Shown: positions 27,917 through 37,486, counted from the first letter of the stretch. The stretch: 64,000 bases of DNA from Pseudorhodoferax aquiterrae (GCF_014652235.1 NZ_BMYK01000004.1:1-64000); one strand, 5' to 3'. Numbers and translations: made by a program. Notes: generated from the letters alone by a model not told the origin.

Positions 27917-28789
27917 TCAGGCCAGCGCCTGCCTCATTTGCTCGACCAGGGCCTGTGCGGCGGTGCTCCAGGGCAGGTCGCGCGGGCGCAGCGCGTAGGC
28001 GGTGGTGCGCACCTCGGGTGCCAGCGGCCGCACGGCCAGCGCGGGCAGCCGCCGCGCGTGCCGCGCCGACCAGTGGTCCAGCACCGCCCAGCCCAGGCCC
28101 TGCGCCGCCAGCTCCACGGCTGCGTGGTAGCTCGAGGTGGTGACGCGGGCCGGGGGCGCGAGCGCGTGCGCGTCGTAGGCGCTGTGCAGCTGCCGGCCGA
28201 TCGGGTCGGCCGGGTCGAGGTCGATCAGCGGCTGCGCGGCCAGCGCCTGCAGCGGCACCGGGCCCTCCGGCAGCCCCCGGCCCACGCAGACCACATGGCC
28301 GTGGCCGATGGCCTGGTCCACCGCCGCGGGGTGGCTGGAGGGCTCCAGCGCGAAGCCCAGGTCGGCCTCGCGCCGCACGATGGCGTCGGCGATCTGGCGC
28401 GAGTGCAGCGTGCGCAGCGTCAGCCGCACGCGCGGGTGCGCGCTGTTCCAGCGGCCCAGCGCCTGCGGCAGCGCTTCGATCGACAGGCCCGGCACGCACA
28501 GCACGCGCAGCACCATGTCCGAGCCGGCGCCCAGGTTGGCGGCGCTGCGGCGCACGGCGTCCAGCTGGGCATACAGGTCTTCCACGTCGGGGAACAGGCG
28601 CTGCGCCTCCACCGTGGGCACGAGCCGGCCGCGCACACGCTCGAACAGCGGCACGCCGATGCTCTGCTCGGCCTGCTGCAGCAGGCGCGAGGCGGCGGGC
28701 TGGGTGATGTGCAGCGTGTCGGCCGCACCCTTGACGGTGCCGGCCTGCATGACGGCGTGGAAGATCTCGATGTGGCGGATGCGGAACAT
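27917..28789 (-). CDS. LysR-family regulator, probably of the D-amino-acid module
   Basis: 290 residues. HTH MFRIRHIEIFHAVMQAGTVKGAADTLHITQPAASRLLQQAE, close to regulators of opine and arginine/octopine catabolism (NocR/OccR type). The remainder is the effector-binding domain. It is 46 bp downstream of dadA on the same strand, so the two may be co-transcribed. That position suggests it controls dadA and the divergent receptor/deacylase genes. ATG at 28789 is chosen because the family motif begins there; upstream codons are dadA tail sequence in another frame. Confidence 0.88.
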   Translation of the reverse strand: MFRIRHIEIFHAVMQAGTVKGAADTLHITQPAASRLLQQAEQSIGVPLFERVRGRLVPTVEAQRLFPDVEDLYAQLDAVRRSAANLGAGSDMVLRVLCVPGLSIEALPQALGRWNSAHPRVRLTLRTLHSRQIADAIVRREADLGFALEPSSHPAAVDQAIGHGHVVCVGRGLPEGPVPLQALAAQPLIDLDPADPIGRQLHSAYDAHALAPPARVTTSSYHAAVELAAQGLGWAVLDHWSARHARRLPALAVRPLAPEVRTTAYALRPRDLPWSTAAQALVEQMRQALA

Positions 28790-28835
28790 GGCAGGGGGCG
28801 GGGCGCGGCGGCCCGGCGCAGTCTGACACAGCGCC

Positions 28836-30122
28836 TCAGGCGCCGGCCAGCCCGGCGCGGCAGGCGGCGGCGAAACCGGGCAGCGGGCGACCCGCCAGCA
28901 CGTCCGCCAGCAGCTGCGCCGAGCCGAAAGCCAGCGTGAAGCCCAGCGCGCCCTGGCCGGCGTTGAGGTAGACATTGGCATGCCGCGCCGCGCGCCCGAT
29001 GCTGGGCAGGCCGGTCGGGGTGGCCGGGCGCAGGCCGGCCCAGGGGTGCAGCTCGGCCGGCGTGCTGCGCAGGCCGAACACCATGCGCACTGTCTCCAGC
29101 AGCCGCGCGATGCGCCGCGGATCGATGCGCGTGTCCTGGCCCACGAGTTCGGCGAAGCCGGCCACGCGCAGGCGCCGCGCCGCGCCCGTGCCGAGCGGGG
29201 CGAACACCGTCTTGAGGGCGGTGTCGGTCAGGCTGGTCGCGGGCATGCGCTCCACGTGGGCTGCGTCCACGTCGATGCTGTAGCCCTTGAGCGGCTGCAC
29301 CGGCAGGCCGATGCCGAGCGGGCGCACCAACGGCGCGGACTGGGCACCGGCCGCGACCACGCAGGCATCGAAGCCGATGCCATGCTCCGCGCCGCCGTGC
29401 TCGGCGAACAGGCCACGCACCTGGCCGCCGCGCAGGTCCCAGCGCAGGAAACGGTGTTCCCACAGCGCGCCGTAGCGCGGGCCGGCGGCCAGCTGCTCGG
29501 CCAGCGTGGCGCAGACCTTGGCGCAATCGGCCACGGCCTCGCTGGGCGTCCACACGCCGCCGGCCAGTGGTGCGTCGGCGTGCAAGGCGGGCTCGCGCGC
29601 GAGGCACTGGCGCGCGTCCAGGATCTCCTGGGCCGGGCCCAGGCCGGCCTGCAGCGCCACCTGGCGGCGCGCGCCGGCCAGGCCCTGGGCGCTGCGGTAC
29701 AGCACCAGCTTGCCCTGCTGCGCATGCTCGATGCGCGCGTCCGGCACGTCGGCACGCCAGCGCGCGAACTGCTGCTGGCTTTGCATCGACAGGCCCAGCA
29801 GTGCGCGCGTCGCTGCGTCCGCGCGCTGCTGGGTGCAGGCCGCAAGGAACTGCAGGCACCAGTGCCAGGCCGCCGGTGCGACGCCGGGACGCAGGCGCAG
29901 CGGCGAATGGCGCGCCAGCAGCAGCTGCGGAATCTGCGCCGGGATCGCGGGCGAGGCCAGCGGCGCCACATAGCCGTAGCTGAGCTGGGCGCCGTTCTGC
30001 GCACTGGCGCCCCGGCCCGGCCCGGCAGCCGCATCCAGCAACATCACCTCGTGGCCATCCGCGACGAGTGCGCGCGCCGTTGTCAATCCCACGATGCCAC
30101 CACCGACCACCACCACGCGCAC
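28836..30122 (-). CDS. dadA-like: D-amino acid dehydrogenase (FAD)
   Basis: 428 residues. FAD-binding N-terminus VVVVGGGIVGLTTARALVADG at 3-23 and the DadA signature SAQNGAQLSYGYVAPLASP near residues 39-57. The C-terminal PWAGLRPATPTGLPSIGRA and NAGQGALGFTLAFGSAQLLADVLAGR are typical. It oxidises D-amino acids to 2-oxo acids and ammonia, passing electrons to the quinone pool at the inner membrane. The alanine racemase dadX usually paired with it is absent. Instead it faces an amino-acid receptor and a D-aminoacylase, forming a D-amino-acid use module. Confidence 0.88.
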   Translation of the reverse strand: MRVVVVGGGIVGLTTARALVADGHEVMLLDAAAGPGRGASAQNGAQLSYGYVAPLASPAIPAQIPQLLLARHSPLRLRPGVAPAAWHWCLQFLAACTQQRADAATRALLGLSMQSQQQFARWRADVPDARIEHAQQGKLVLYRSAQGLAGARRQVALQAGLGPAQEILDARQCLAREPALHADAPLAGGVWTPSEAVADCAKVCATLAEQLAAGPRYGALWEHRFLRWDLRGGQVRGLFAEHGGAEHGIGFDACVVAAGAQSAPLVRPLGIGLPVQPLKGYSIDVDAAHVERMPATSLTDTALKTVFAPLGTGAARRLRVAGFAELVGQDTRIDPRRIARLLETVRMVFGLRSTPAELHPWAGLRPATPTGLPSIGRAARHANVYLNAGQGALGFTLAFGSAQLLADVLAGRPLPGFAAACRAGLAGA

Positions 30123-30200
30123 GCCAAGCCTCCGTCGAATGAACGGTGCCCATCATGGCGCGTGTGCCGCGGCCCGTCGATTGCCGCAATGGCGATGGGC

Positions 30201-30217
30201 CATGCCGCCACGGCATG
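30201..30217. promoter_or_regulatory. Palindromic operator candidate between dadA and the receptor gene
   Basis: CATGCCG-CCA-CGGCATG, seven-base perfect arms with a 3-nt centre, in the 260-bp divergent promoter region. Its position suits a regulator acting on both directions, most simply the LysR at 27917. No other feature was seen in this gap apart from ribosome-binding sequence AGGAG before 30383. Confidence 0.45.
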
Positions 30218-30382
30218 CGGCCCGGGCTCCGCGTTGAGGCCAGGCCGGGCGCGTTCCGGTGCATGCGCTGCAGGCATACGCGATGGCGATTTCGCTACTC
30301 GCGGTGGACGGGGCCGCTCCGTACAGTGCGCCTCGTCCTCGTCCCCGGCTGCATGCCATTTCCACACAGGAGTAGAGAACCG

Positions 30383-31291
30383 ATGTTCGACTGGACCCGT
30401 ACCGCTTTCGCCGTGGCACTGTGTGCCGGCGCCCTCGCCGCCCAGGCGCAGCAGCCGCCGCAGGCCACGCTGGCCAAGGTCGCCCAGACCGGCACCATCC
30501 AGCTGAGCTACCGCGAGTCCTCGGTGCCGTTCAGCTACCTCGCGGGCGGTCAGCCGATCGGTTTCGGGGTGGACATCTGCGACCGCATCGTCGAGGCGGT
30601 CAAGGCCAGGACGGGCCGCGCCGATCTCAAGGTGGTGCGCATGCCGGTGACCTCGGCCAACCGCATCCCGCTGGTCGTCAACGGCACGGTCGACCTGGAG
30701 TGCGGCTCGACCACCAACAACGTCGCGCGGCGCGAACAGGTGGAGTTCGCGGTGAACTACTTCTACACCGGCACCCGGCTGATGGTGAAGAAGGGCGCCG
30801 GCATCCAGGGCCTGGCCGACCTGAAGGGCCGCAAGCTGGCCACGACCACGGGCACCACCAACCTGCAGGTGCTGCGCAAATACCTCAAGGACCACGACCA
30901 GGACACCGAACTGCTGACCTCCAAGGACCATGCGGACGGTGCACTGCTGGCCGAGACCGGCCGCGTGGACGCCTACGCCATGGACGACATCCTGCTGTAC
31001 GGTCTGATCGCCAACGCCAAGAACCCGTCGGAGTGGGCCGTCGTCGGCGAGCCGCTGCAGGTCGAGCCCTACGCCATCATGCTGCGCAAGAACGACCCGG
31101 AGTTCAAGAGGCTGGTGGACGATGCGCTGGTGGCCTTGATGAAGAGCGGCGAGTTCGAGAAGCTCTACGACAAGTGGTTCCAGCAGCCCATCGCGCCGCG
31201 CCAGGTGGCGCTGGGCGTGCCCATGAGTGCCGAGCTGCGCCGCAACCTGCGCGAGTTCAGCGACCGGCCGGCGGCTTCGCCGGCACCCTGA
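30383..31291 (+). CDS. Amino-acid ABC transporter periplasmic receptor (GltI type)
   Basis: 302 residues. Sec signal peptide (1-~22, cleavage after AQA). Family 3 solute-binding fold: TIQLSYRESSVPFSYLAGGQPIG, DICDRIVEAVK, and NGTVDLECGSTTNNVARREQVEF match the glutamate/aspartate receptor GltI. No permease or ATPase gene is adjacent, so it must share a transporter encoded elsewhere or act as a sensor. Its 12-bp gap to the deacylase gene indicates one operon, and divergence from dadA suggests D-amino acids or their N-acyl forms as ligand (inference). Confidence 0.88.
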   Translation: MFDWTRTAFAVALCAGALAAQAQQPPQATLAKVAQTGTIQLSYRESSVPFSYLAGGQPIGFGVDICDRIVEAVKARTGRADLKVVRMPVTSANRIPLVVNGTVDLECGSTTNNVARREQVEFAVNYFYTGTRLMVKKGAGIQGLADLKGRKLATTTGTTNLQVLRKYLKDHDQDTELLTSKDHADGALLAETGRVDAYAMDDILLYGLIANAKNPSEWAVVGEPLQVEPYAIMLRKNDPEFKRLVDDALVALMKSGEFEKLYDKWFQQPIAPRQVALGVPMSAELRRNLREFSDRPAASPAP

Positions 31292-31303
31292 GCGGCGCGC
31301 ACC

Positions 31304-33055
31304 ATGAAGATGCACCATCCGACCCTGCTGGCCGCGGCAACGCTGCTGCTGGCCACCCAGGCCGCCTGTGGCGCCTCCGACGCGCCGCCGGCCCCTGTCG
31401 ACGTGCTGATCCGCGGCGGCACGGTCTACAACGGCGACGACCTGACGCCCACCGTGGCCGATGTCGGCGTGGCGGGCGACCGCATCGTGTTCGTCGGCCA
31501 GGCGCCCGGGGGCCTGACGGCGGGGCGGGTGATCGAGGCCGCCGGCATGGTCGTGGCACCGGGCTTCATCGACGCCCACACCCATGCCGACGGCGACCTG
31601 CTGTCGGAGGTGGCTGAAAAGCGCCTGAACCTGCCCTTCGTCACGCAGGGCGTGACCACCGCCGTGATCGGCAACGACGGCTACGGCAGCCACGACATCG
31701 CCGGCCAGGCCGAGCGCCTGCGCGTTCACCCACCCGGCACCAACGTGGCGATGTTCGTGGGCTTCGGCCCGGTGCGCCAGAGCCAGCTCGGCAACGAGAA
31801 CAAGGCACCGGACGCGGCACAGACCGCGGCCATGCAGGCCCTTGTGGCGCGCGCCATGTGCGAGGGCGCCATCGGTTTTTCCACCGGGCTCTACTACACG
31901 CCGCAGAACTTCTCGACCACCGAGGAAGTCATCGCGGTGGCCCGGGCCGCCGCTGCGCATGGCGGGCTCTACGACAGCCACATCCGCGACGAGCAGACGG
32001 CCACCGGCCTGCCTGCCGCCGTGGCCGAGGCGCTGCGCGTCGGCCGCGAGGCCGGCATGCCGGTGCATATCGCGCACGTCAAGGCGCTCGGGGCCGACGC
32101 CAAGGGCAAGAGCGCCCAGATCATCGCCCTGGTCGAGGCCGCGCAGGCGGCGGGGCAGAAGGTCACGGCCGACCAGTACCCCTGGCTGGCCTCCAGCACG
32201 CGGCTGTCGGCCGCGCTGATCCCGCCCTGGGCCAATGCCGGCGGCCGCGCTGCGCTGCTCGCGCGCCTGGACGATCCCGCCGTGCAGGCGCGGCTGCGCG
32301 CCGACATCGCGGAGAACCTGCGCCTGCGCTACGGTGCCGAGGCCATTCTGATCGCGGCCGGCAACCCCCGCTACGTGGGCCGGACCCTCGCACAGATCGC
32401 CCAGGCGGCCCAGGTCGATGCGGTGGACGCGGTGCTGCTGGTGCTGCGCGAGGGCGACAACCTGATCGCCAACTTCAACCAGAGCGACGACGACGTGCGT
32501 GCCTTCATGGCGAAGCCCTGGGTCGGCACCTCGTCGGATTCGTCCGCCGGCCATCCGCGCGCGGTCGGCTCGTTCGCGCAGAAGTACGCGGAGTACGTGG
32601 TGCGGCAGCGCCACATCTCGCTGGGCCAGTTCGTGCGCAGCAGCACCGCCTTCACGGCCGATGCGCTGGGCATTGCAGAGCGTGGGCGCCTGAAGGCCGG
32701 GCACTTCGCCGACATCGTGGTGTTCGACCCGGCGCGGTTCGCCGCCCGGGCCACCTACACCGCGCCGACCGTGCTGTCCACGGGCGTGGTGCTGACCATG
32801 GTCAACGGTCAGGCCGTGGTGGAGAACGACGTGCCGCGCAGGGTGGCGGCCGGGCGGGCGCTGCTGCGCGCGCCGCGCGCTGGCCTCTGCCCCGCGCCGA
32901 CGGCCGCGGCGGCGGTGAAGATGAGCCTGGCGCTGGACGGCGTGGCGCACAACCACGCGCAGTGCGGCGGTGGCAGCGTCGCCCTGGCGCAGGGCAGCTT
33001 CGCACCGGTGGTCCAGGCCGGCCCGCTGGCGCACCTGCTCGTCACGCAGCGATAG
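31304..33055 (+). CDS. N-acyl-D-amino-acid deacylase (D-aminoacylase), exported
   Basis: 583 residues. Amidohydrolase superfamily, D-aminoacylase branch: VDVLIRGGTVYNG at the N-terminus, metal motif PGFIDAHTHADGDL, a central YDSHIRDEQ and VHIAHVKALG, and late SDSSAGHPRAVGSF with GRLKAGHFADIVVFDP. A signal peptide (residues 1-~22, LLLATQAACG) suggests export, possibly as a lipoprotein although the lipobox is weak. Export is less common for this enzyme. It releases free D-amino acids from N-acylated forms, for oxidation by the neighbouring DadA-like enzyme. About 70 residues after the amidohydrolase core have no clear match. Confidence 0.85.
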   Translation: MKMHHPTLLAAATLLLATQAACGASDAPPAPVDVLIRGGTVYNGDDLTPTVADVGVAGDRIVFVGQAPGGLTAGRVIEAAGMVVAPGFIDAHTHADGDLLSEVAEKRLNLPFVTQGVTTAVIGNDGYGSHDIAGQAERLRVHPPGTNVAMFVGFGPVRQSQLGNENKAPDAAQTAAMQALVARAMCEGAIGFSTGLYYTPQNFSTTEEVIAVARAAAAHGGLYDSHIRDEQTATGLPAAVAEALRVGREAGMPVHIAHVKALGADAKGKSAQIIALVEAAQAAGQKVTADQYPWLASSTRLSAALIPPWANAGGRAALLARLDDPAVQARLRADIAENLRLRYGAEAILIAAGNPRYVGRTLAQIAQAAQVDAVDAVLLVLREGDNLIANFNQSDDDVRAFMAKPWVGTSSDSSAGHPRAVGSFAQKYAEYVVRQRHISLGQFVRSSTAFTADALGIAERGRLKAGHFADIVVFDPARFAARATYTAPTVLSTGVVLTMVNGQAVVENDVPRRVAAGRALLRAPRAGLCPAPTAAAAVKMSLALDGVAHNHAQCGGGSVALAQGSFAPVVQAGPLAHLLVTQR

Positions 33056-33133
33056 GAACCGCGTATAGATCGAGACACCGACAATATTGGACGTGCATGG
33101 CTGGCGGCCGAACAATCCGGCCCAGGAGACACC

Positions 33134-34819
33134 ATGACCGCCCACCCCATTCCCGACCGCCACGGCCAGAACCTGTTCAGCACCGACACCGAGCTGCAGC
33201 AGCTGCTGGCCCTGTACCTGCCCGACGATCTGCGTCGCCACATGCTGCCGCACTTCGAGCGCCTGGGCGGCCTGGCCGGCGGCCCGCTCGACGAACTGGC
33301 CGGAACGGCCGACCGCAACCCGCCCGTGCTGGAGCACCGCACGCGCACGGGCCTGGACCAGCAGACCATCGTCAAGCACCCGGCCTATGTGGAGATGGAG
33401 CGGCTGGCCCTGAGCGAGTTCGCGATGGGTTCCATCTCGCACCGCGACGAGAGCTTCGGCTGGCAGGGCCAGATGCCGCCGGCCGTCAAGTACGTGCTGT
33501 TCTACCTGTTCGTGCAGGCGGAATTCGGCCTGTGCTGCCCGGTCTCGATGACGGACTCGCTCACGCGCACGCTCAAGAAGTTCGGCGACCCCGCACTCGT
33601 GGCGCGCTGCCTGCCGCGCCTGACCTCGCTGGACGCAGGCGAACTGGCCCAGGGCGCCATGTTCATGACCGAGCAGGCCGCAGGCTCGGACATCGCCGCC
33701 ACCCTGACGCGCGCCAGCGCCCAGCCCGATGGCAGCTGGCGGCTGACCGGGGACAAGTGGTTCTGCTCCAACCCCGACGCCGACTTCGCGATGGTGCTGG
33801 CCCGGCCCGACGACGCGCCGCCCGGCATCAAGGGCGTCTCGCTGTTCCTGCTGCCGCGCCGGCTGGAGGACGGCAGCCTGAACCGCTACCGCATCGTGCG
33901 GCTCAAGCACAAGCTGGGCACGCGCTCCATGGCCTCGGGCGAGATCACGCTGGAGGGCGCGCGGGCCTGGCTGGTCGGCGAGCCCGGCCGCGGTTTCGTG
34001 CAAATGGCCGACATGGTCAACAACTCGCGCCTGTCCAACGGCGTGCGCTCGGCCGGCATGATGCGCCGCGCCTGCGCCGAAGCCGAGTTCATCGCCAGCC
34101 AGCGCATGGCCTTCGGCAAGCGCCTGGCCGACATGCCGCTCATGCAGCGCCAGCTCGACAAGCTGCGGCTGCCGGCCGAGCAGGCGCGCACCATGGTGTT
34201 CCAGACCGCGCAGGCGCTGCAACGTTCCGACGCAGGCGAAGAGGGCGCCTACGCGCTGCTGCGCATCCTCACGCCCATGATCAAGTTCCGCGCCTGCCGC
34301 GACGCGCGCAAGGTCACGGGCGACGCGATGGAGGTGCGCGGCGGCTGCGGCTACATCGAGGAATGGTCCGACGCGCGCCTGGTGCGCGACGCGCACCTGG
34401 GCTCGATCTGGGAAGGCACGAGCAACATCGTGGCGCTCGACGTGGTGCGCGCGATCCAGCGCGAGAACGCGCTGCCCGTGCTGCAAACCCATCTGCACGC
34501 GCTGCTGGACGAGGCGGGCCTGGCCCCGGCTTTCGACCGGGCGCTGCGCGAGGCGCTCGCGCGGGCCGCCGCGCTGGCCCAGACCGCGGCAGCGCAGGGC
34601 GGCGAGGTGCTCGCGCGCCAGGCCGCCTCCGGCCTGTACCACTGCAGCAGTGCCATCGCCATGGCCTGGGAGGCGCAGCGCACCGGCTCGGCCGCGCGGC
34701 TGCGCTGGGCGCAGCTCGTGCTGCTGCACCGCGTGCTGCCGCGCGACCCGCTGGCCGTCGCCGACATCCCGGCCAACTGGCATGCCGGCGCGCTGCGCCC
34801 GGCCGCCGTCACCGCCTGA
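33134..34819 (+). CDS. Acyl-CoA dehydrogenase, AidB-like branch
   Basis: 561 residues, longer than a classical ~380-residue acyl-CoA dehydrogenase. Core motifs: MTEQAAGSDIAATLTRA with TGDKWFCSNPDADF, KHKLGTRSMASGEITLEGA, and GCGYIEEWSDARLVRDAHLGSIWEGTSNI near the C-terminus. The extra N- and C-terminal helical parts resemble AidB-type proteins. These bind FAD and oxidise acyl-CoA or, for AidB, protect DNA from alkylation. It leads a set with a Bug receptor, a PaaI thioesterase and a CaiB CoA-transferase, which favours a catabolic role over DNA repair. Confidence 0.87.
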   Translation: MTAHPIPDRHGQNLFSTDTELQQLLALYLPDDLRRHMLPHFERLGGLAGGPLDELAGTADRNPPVLEHRTRTGLDQQTIVKHPAYVEMERLALSEFAMGSISHRDESFGWQGQMPPAVKYVLFYLFVQAEFGLCCPVSMTDSLTRTLKKFGDPALVARCLPRLTSLDAGELAQGAMFMTEQAAGSDIAATLTRASAQPDGSWRLTGDKWFCSNPDADFAMVLARPDDAPPGIKGVSLFLLPRRLEDGSLNRYRIVRLKHKLGTRSMASGEITLEGARAWLVGEPGRGFVQMADMVNNSRLSNGVRSAGMMRRACAEAEFIASQRMAFGKRLADMPLMQRQLDKLRLPAEQARTMVFQTAQALQRSDAGEEGAYALLRILTPMIKFRACRDARKVTGDAMEVRGGCGYIEEWSDARLVRDAHLGSIWEGTSNIVALDVVRAIQRENALPVLQTHLHALLDEAGLAPAFDRALREALARAAALAQTAAAQGGEVLARQAASGLYHCSSAIAMAWEAQRTGSAARLRWAQLVLLHRVLPRDPLAVADIPANWHAGALRPAAVTA

Positions 34820-34888
34820 TTCCCGCCTTCTCGCGGCCCCCGCCAGATTCCGGCGGGTGGCCGCCGCATCGCCCCCAAGGAGACAACC

Positions 34889-35863
34889 ATGCGCATCCTC
34901 GCCACCTTGCTGTCCGCCGCCCTGCTGGCCATCGCGCCGATCGGCCAGGCCCAGGCCCAGAGCTTCCCCGACAAACCCGTCATGCTGGTCGTTCCCTTCC
35001 CGCCCGGCGGGCCGACCGATGCCATGGCCCGCACCATCGCGGCCGAGATGAAGGACAGGCTGGGCCAGCCCGTGATCGTGGAGAACCGCGCGGGTGCGGG
35101 CGGCAACATCGGCGCCGAATACGTGGCGCGTGCCGCGGCCGACGGCCAGACCCTGCTGTTCGGCACCTCGGGCCCGCTGGCCATCAACGCGAGCCTGTAC
35201 CGCAAGAGCACCTACGACCCCGTCAAGAGCTTCGCCCCGGTCATCCAGGTCGGCCACCTGCCCAACATCCTGGTGGTCAACCCCGGCGTGCCGGCGCAGA
35301 ACGTCAAGGAGCTGGTGGCCTACGCCAAGGCCCACCCGGGCAAGCTCAGCTATGCGTCCTCGGGCAACGGCGCGTCCTCGCACCTGGCCGGCGTGCTGTT
35401 CAACGAGAAGGCCGGCACCGACATCCAGCACATCCCCTACAAGGGAACGGGCCCGGCGCTCAACGACCTGCTGGGCGGCCAGGTCAGCATGAGCTTCACC
35501 GACGTGCTGACCGCGCTGCCCTATGTGCGGAGCGGCAAGCTGCGTGCGCTGGGCATCGCCACGGCGCAGCGCTCGCAGGCCCTGCCGGACCTGCCCGCCA
35601 TCGCCGAGCAGGGCGTGCCGGGCTACGACGTGAGCGTGTTCTTCGGCATCGTCGCGCCGGCCGGAACCCCAGCGGACCGCATCGCCAGGCTCAACAAGGC
35701 CTTCGTCGAGGTGCTGGCCAGCCCCAAGCTCAAGGAGCTGTTCGCCGCGCAGGGGCTGGAGGCGGCGCCCGACCACACGCCCGCGCAGCTGGCGAAGTTC
35801 ATCGCGGCGCAGAAGACGGCCTGGGCGGCGGTGGTCCAGCAGTCCGGTGCGCAACTCGACTGA
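34889..35863 (+). CDS. Bug/TctC-family periplasmic solute receptor
   Basis: 324 residues. Sec signal peptide with AQAQ cleavage region at ~22-26. The mature start SFPDKPVMLVVPFPPGGPTDAMAR, IVENRAGAGGNIGAEYVARAAADGQTLL, and IPYKGTGPALNDLLGGQVSMSF are all family hallmarks. Binds an unknown organic acid in the periplasm. It lies within the acyl-CoA dehydrogenase / thioesterase / CoA-transferase set, so it probably delivers that pathway's substrate. A strong AAGGAGA precedes the ATG. Confidence 0.92.
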   Translation: MRILATLLSAALLAIAPIGQAQAQSFPDKPVMLVVPFPPGGPTDAMARTIAAEMKDRLGQPVIVENRAGAGGNIGAEYVARAAADGQTLLFGTSGPLAINASLYRKSTYDPVKSFAPVIQVGHLPNILVVNPGVPAQNVKELVAYAKAHPGKLSYASSGNGASSHLAGVLFNEKAGTDIQHIPYKGTGPALNDLLGGQVSMSFTDVLTALPYVRSGKLRALGIATAQRSQALPDLPAIAEQGVPGYDVSVFFGIVAPAGTPADRIARLNKAFVEVLASPKLKELFAAQGLEAAPDHTPAQLAKFIAAQKTAWAAVVQQSGAQLD

Positions 35864-35912
35864 AAGCCCCTGTCCATTAACCTCGGGTGCTTTCGATCCA
35901 CCGACGTCTTCC

Positions 35913-36338
35913 ATGCCCTCTTTCGACAACGAAGCCCCCGACACCCTGTTCAGCCTGCGCATGCCCATGGTCCAGGCCTTCGGCCTGCGCGGCCTGCACA
36001 TCGACGGCGACGAGGCCCGTGTGCTGATGCCGGCCAACCCGCAGCACGCCAACAGCCGCGGCGACGTGCACGGCGGCGCCTACGCCGTGCTGATGGACAG
36101 CGTGCTCTCCTGCGCCGCGCGCGCCCACGATCCTGCGCGCTTCGGCGTGATCACGGTCGACATGGCGCTGCACTACGTGGCCGGCACGCGCGGCGATGTC
36201 ATCGCCACGGCCCGCTGCGAGCGCCGCGGCAAGTCGCTGTGCTTCGTGCGCGGCGAGGCCCGCGACGCCGACGGCAACCTGCTGACGCTGGCGACCGGCA
36301 CCTTCAAGCTGGTCGAGCGGGCCCCTTCCAAGAACTAG
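35913..36338 (+). CDS. PaaI-family acyl-CoA thioesterase
   Basis: 141 residues, hot-dog fold. The key helix is NSRGDVHGGAYAVLMDSVLSCAARAH, with the Asp of LMDSVL as the expected catalytic residue, then FGVITVDMALHYVAGTRGDVIATARCERRGKSLCFVRGEA. It hydrolyses aryl- or acyl-CoA esters, preventing CoA trapping. The ATG at 35913 is chosen since upstream codons are not hot-dog-like. It is 11 bp before the CoA-transferase gene and likely co-translated in one operon. Confidence 0.88.
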   Translation: MPSFDNEAPDTLFSLRMPMVQAFGLRGLHIDGDEARVLMPANPQHANSRGDVHGGAYAVLMDSVLSCAARAHDPARFGVITVDMALHYVAGTRGDVIATARCERRGKSLCFVRGEARDADGNLLTLATGTFKLVERAPSKN

Positions 36339-36349
36339 GAGACTTCCCC

Positions 36350-37468
36350 ATGACGATCGCCCCCGGCGCCCTGGCCGGCATCCGCGTGCTCGACCTCTCG
36401 CGCATCCTCGGCGGCCCGTATTGCGGCCAGATCCTCGGCGACCACGGCGCCGACGTGCTCAAGGTCGAACCGCCCGGGGGCGACGACACGCGCACCTGGG
36501 GGCCACCCTTCCGCGACGGCGTGGCCTCCTACTACCACGGCCTGAACCGCAACAAGCGCGTGCAGCACCTGGACCTCACGGACCCTGCCGAGCGCGACAA
36601 GCTGCTGGCGCTGGTGGCACAGGCCGATGTGCTGGTCGAGAACTTCAAGACCGGCACCATGGAGCGCTGGGGCATCGGCTACGAACAGCTGCGCGAGCGC
36701 TTCCCGCGGCTCGTCTGGTGCCGCGTCTCGGGCTTCGGCGCCGACGGCCCGCTCGGCGCCCTGCCGGGCTACGACGCCGCCGTGCAGGCCATGACCGGCC
36801 TCATGAGCGTGAACGGCGAGGCCGGCGGCGAGCCGCTGCGCGTGGGCCTGCCCGTGGTCGACATGGTCACGGGCCTGAACGCCGTGATCGGTGTGCTGCT
36901 GGCGCTGCAGGAGCGGCACCGCAGCGGCCAGGGCCAGCTGGTGGAGGCCGCGCTCTACGACGCCGGCATCTCCCTGCTGCACCCGCATGCGGCCAACTGG
37001 TTCATGGACGGCCGCGTGCCGGGCCGCACCGGCAACGCCCATCCCAACATCTACCCCTACGACACGGTGCGCACGGCCACCGACCCGGTGTTCCTGGCCG
37101 TGGGCAACGACCGCCAGTTCGCGGCCCTGTGCCGCGTGATCGGCGTGCCGGAACTGGCCGAGCACGCGGACTACCGCACGGCGGGTGGCCGCTCGGTGCA
37201 CCGCGCCGCGCTCAAGCCGCTGCTCGAAGCCGCGCTGGCCACCTTCGACGGCCGCCAGCTCGTCGACGACCTCATGGCCGCCGGCGTGCCGGCCGCGCCG
37301 GTGCTGCCGGTGGATGCCGCGCTCACGCACCCGCACACGGCGCACCGCGGCATGGTGGTGGAGCTCGCAGGCGGCTACCGCGGCGTGGGCGCGCCCGTGA
37401 AGCTCTCGCGCACGCCGGCCAGCTACCGGCATGCGCCGCTGACGCCGGGGGAGCGGTTCGAGGGGTAG
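36350..37468 (+). CDS. CaiB/BaiF family III CoA-transferase
   Basis: 372 residues. N-terminal GIRVLDLSRILGGPYCGQILGDHGADVLKVEPPGGDDTR, then YHGLNRNKR and LVENFKTGTMERWGIGYEQL. The catalytic Asp expected near residue ~160-170 is in VSGFGADGPLGALPGYDAAVQAM. It moves CoA between carboxylic acids. Together with the receptor, dehydrogenase and thioesterase before it, it completes an uptake-activation-oxidation set. The gene is followed by a toxin-antitoxin pair under its own promoter. Confidence 0.92.
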   Translation: MTIAPGALAGIRVLDLSRILGGPYCGQILGDHGADVLKVEPPGGDDTRTWGPPFRDGVASYYHGLNRNKRVQHLDLTDPAERDKLLALVAQADVLVENFKTGTMERWGIGYEQLRERFPRLVWCRVSGFGADGPLGALPGYDAAVQAMTGLMSVNGEAGGEPLRVGLPVVDMVTGLNAVIGVLLALQERHRSGQGQLVEAALYDAGISLLHPHAANWFMDGRVPGRTGNAHPNIYPYDTVRTATDPVFLAVGNDRQFAALCRVIGVPELAEHADYRTAGGRSVHRAALKPLLEAALATFDGRQLVDDLMAAGVPAAPVLPVDAALTHPHTAHRGMVVELAGGYRGVGAPVKLSRTPASYRHAPLTPGERFEG

Positions 37469-37486
37469 ACGGCGCACGGCCGATGC

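Noticed and set aside
30083-36052. A 1989-codon open frame on the minus strand
   Set aside because: It runs antisense to six well-supported genes and its composition is the His/Gln/Arg/Gly-rich pattern expected for a mirror frame of GC-rich coding DNA; no domain is visible.
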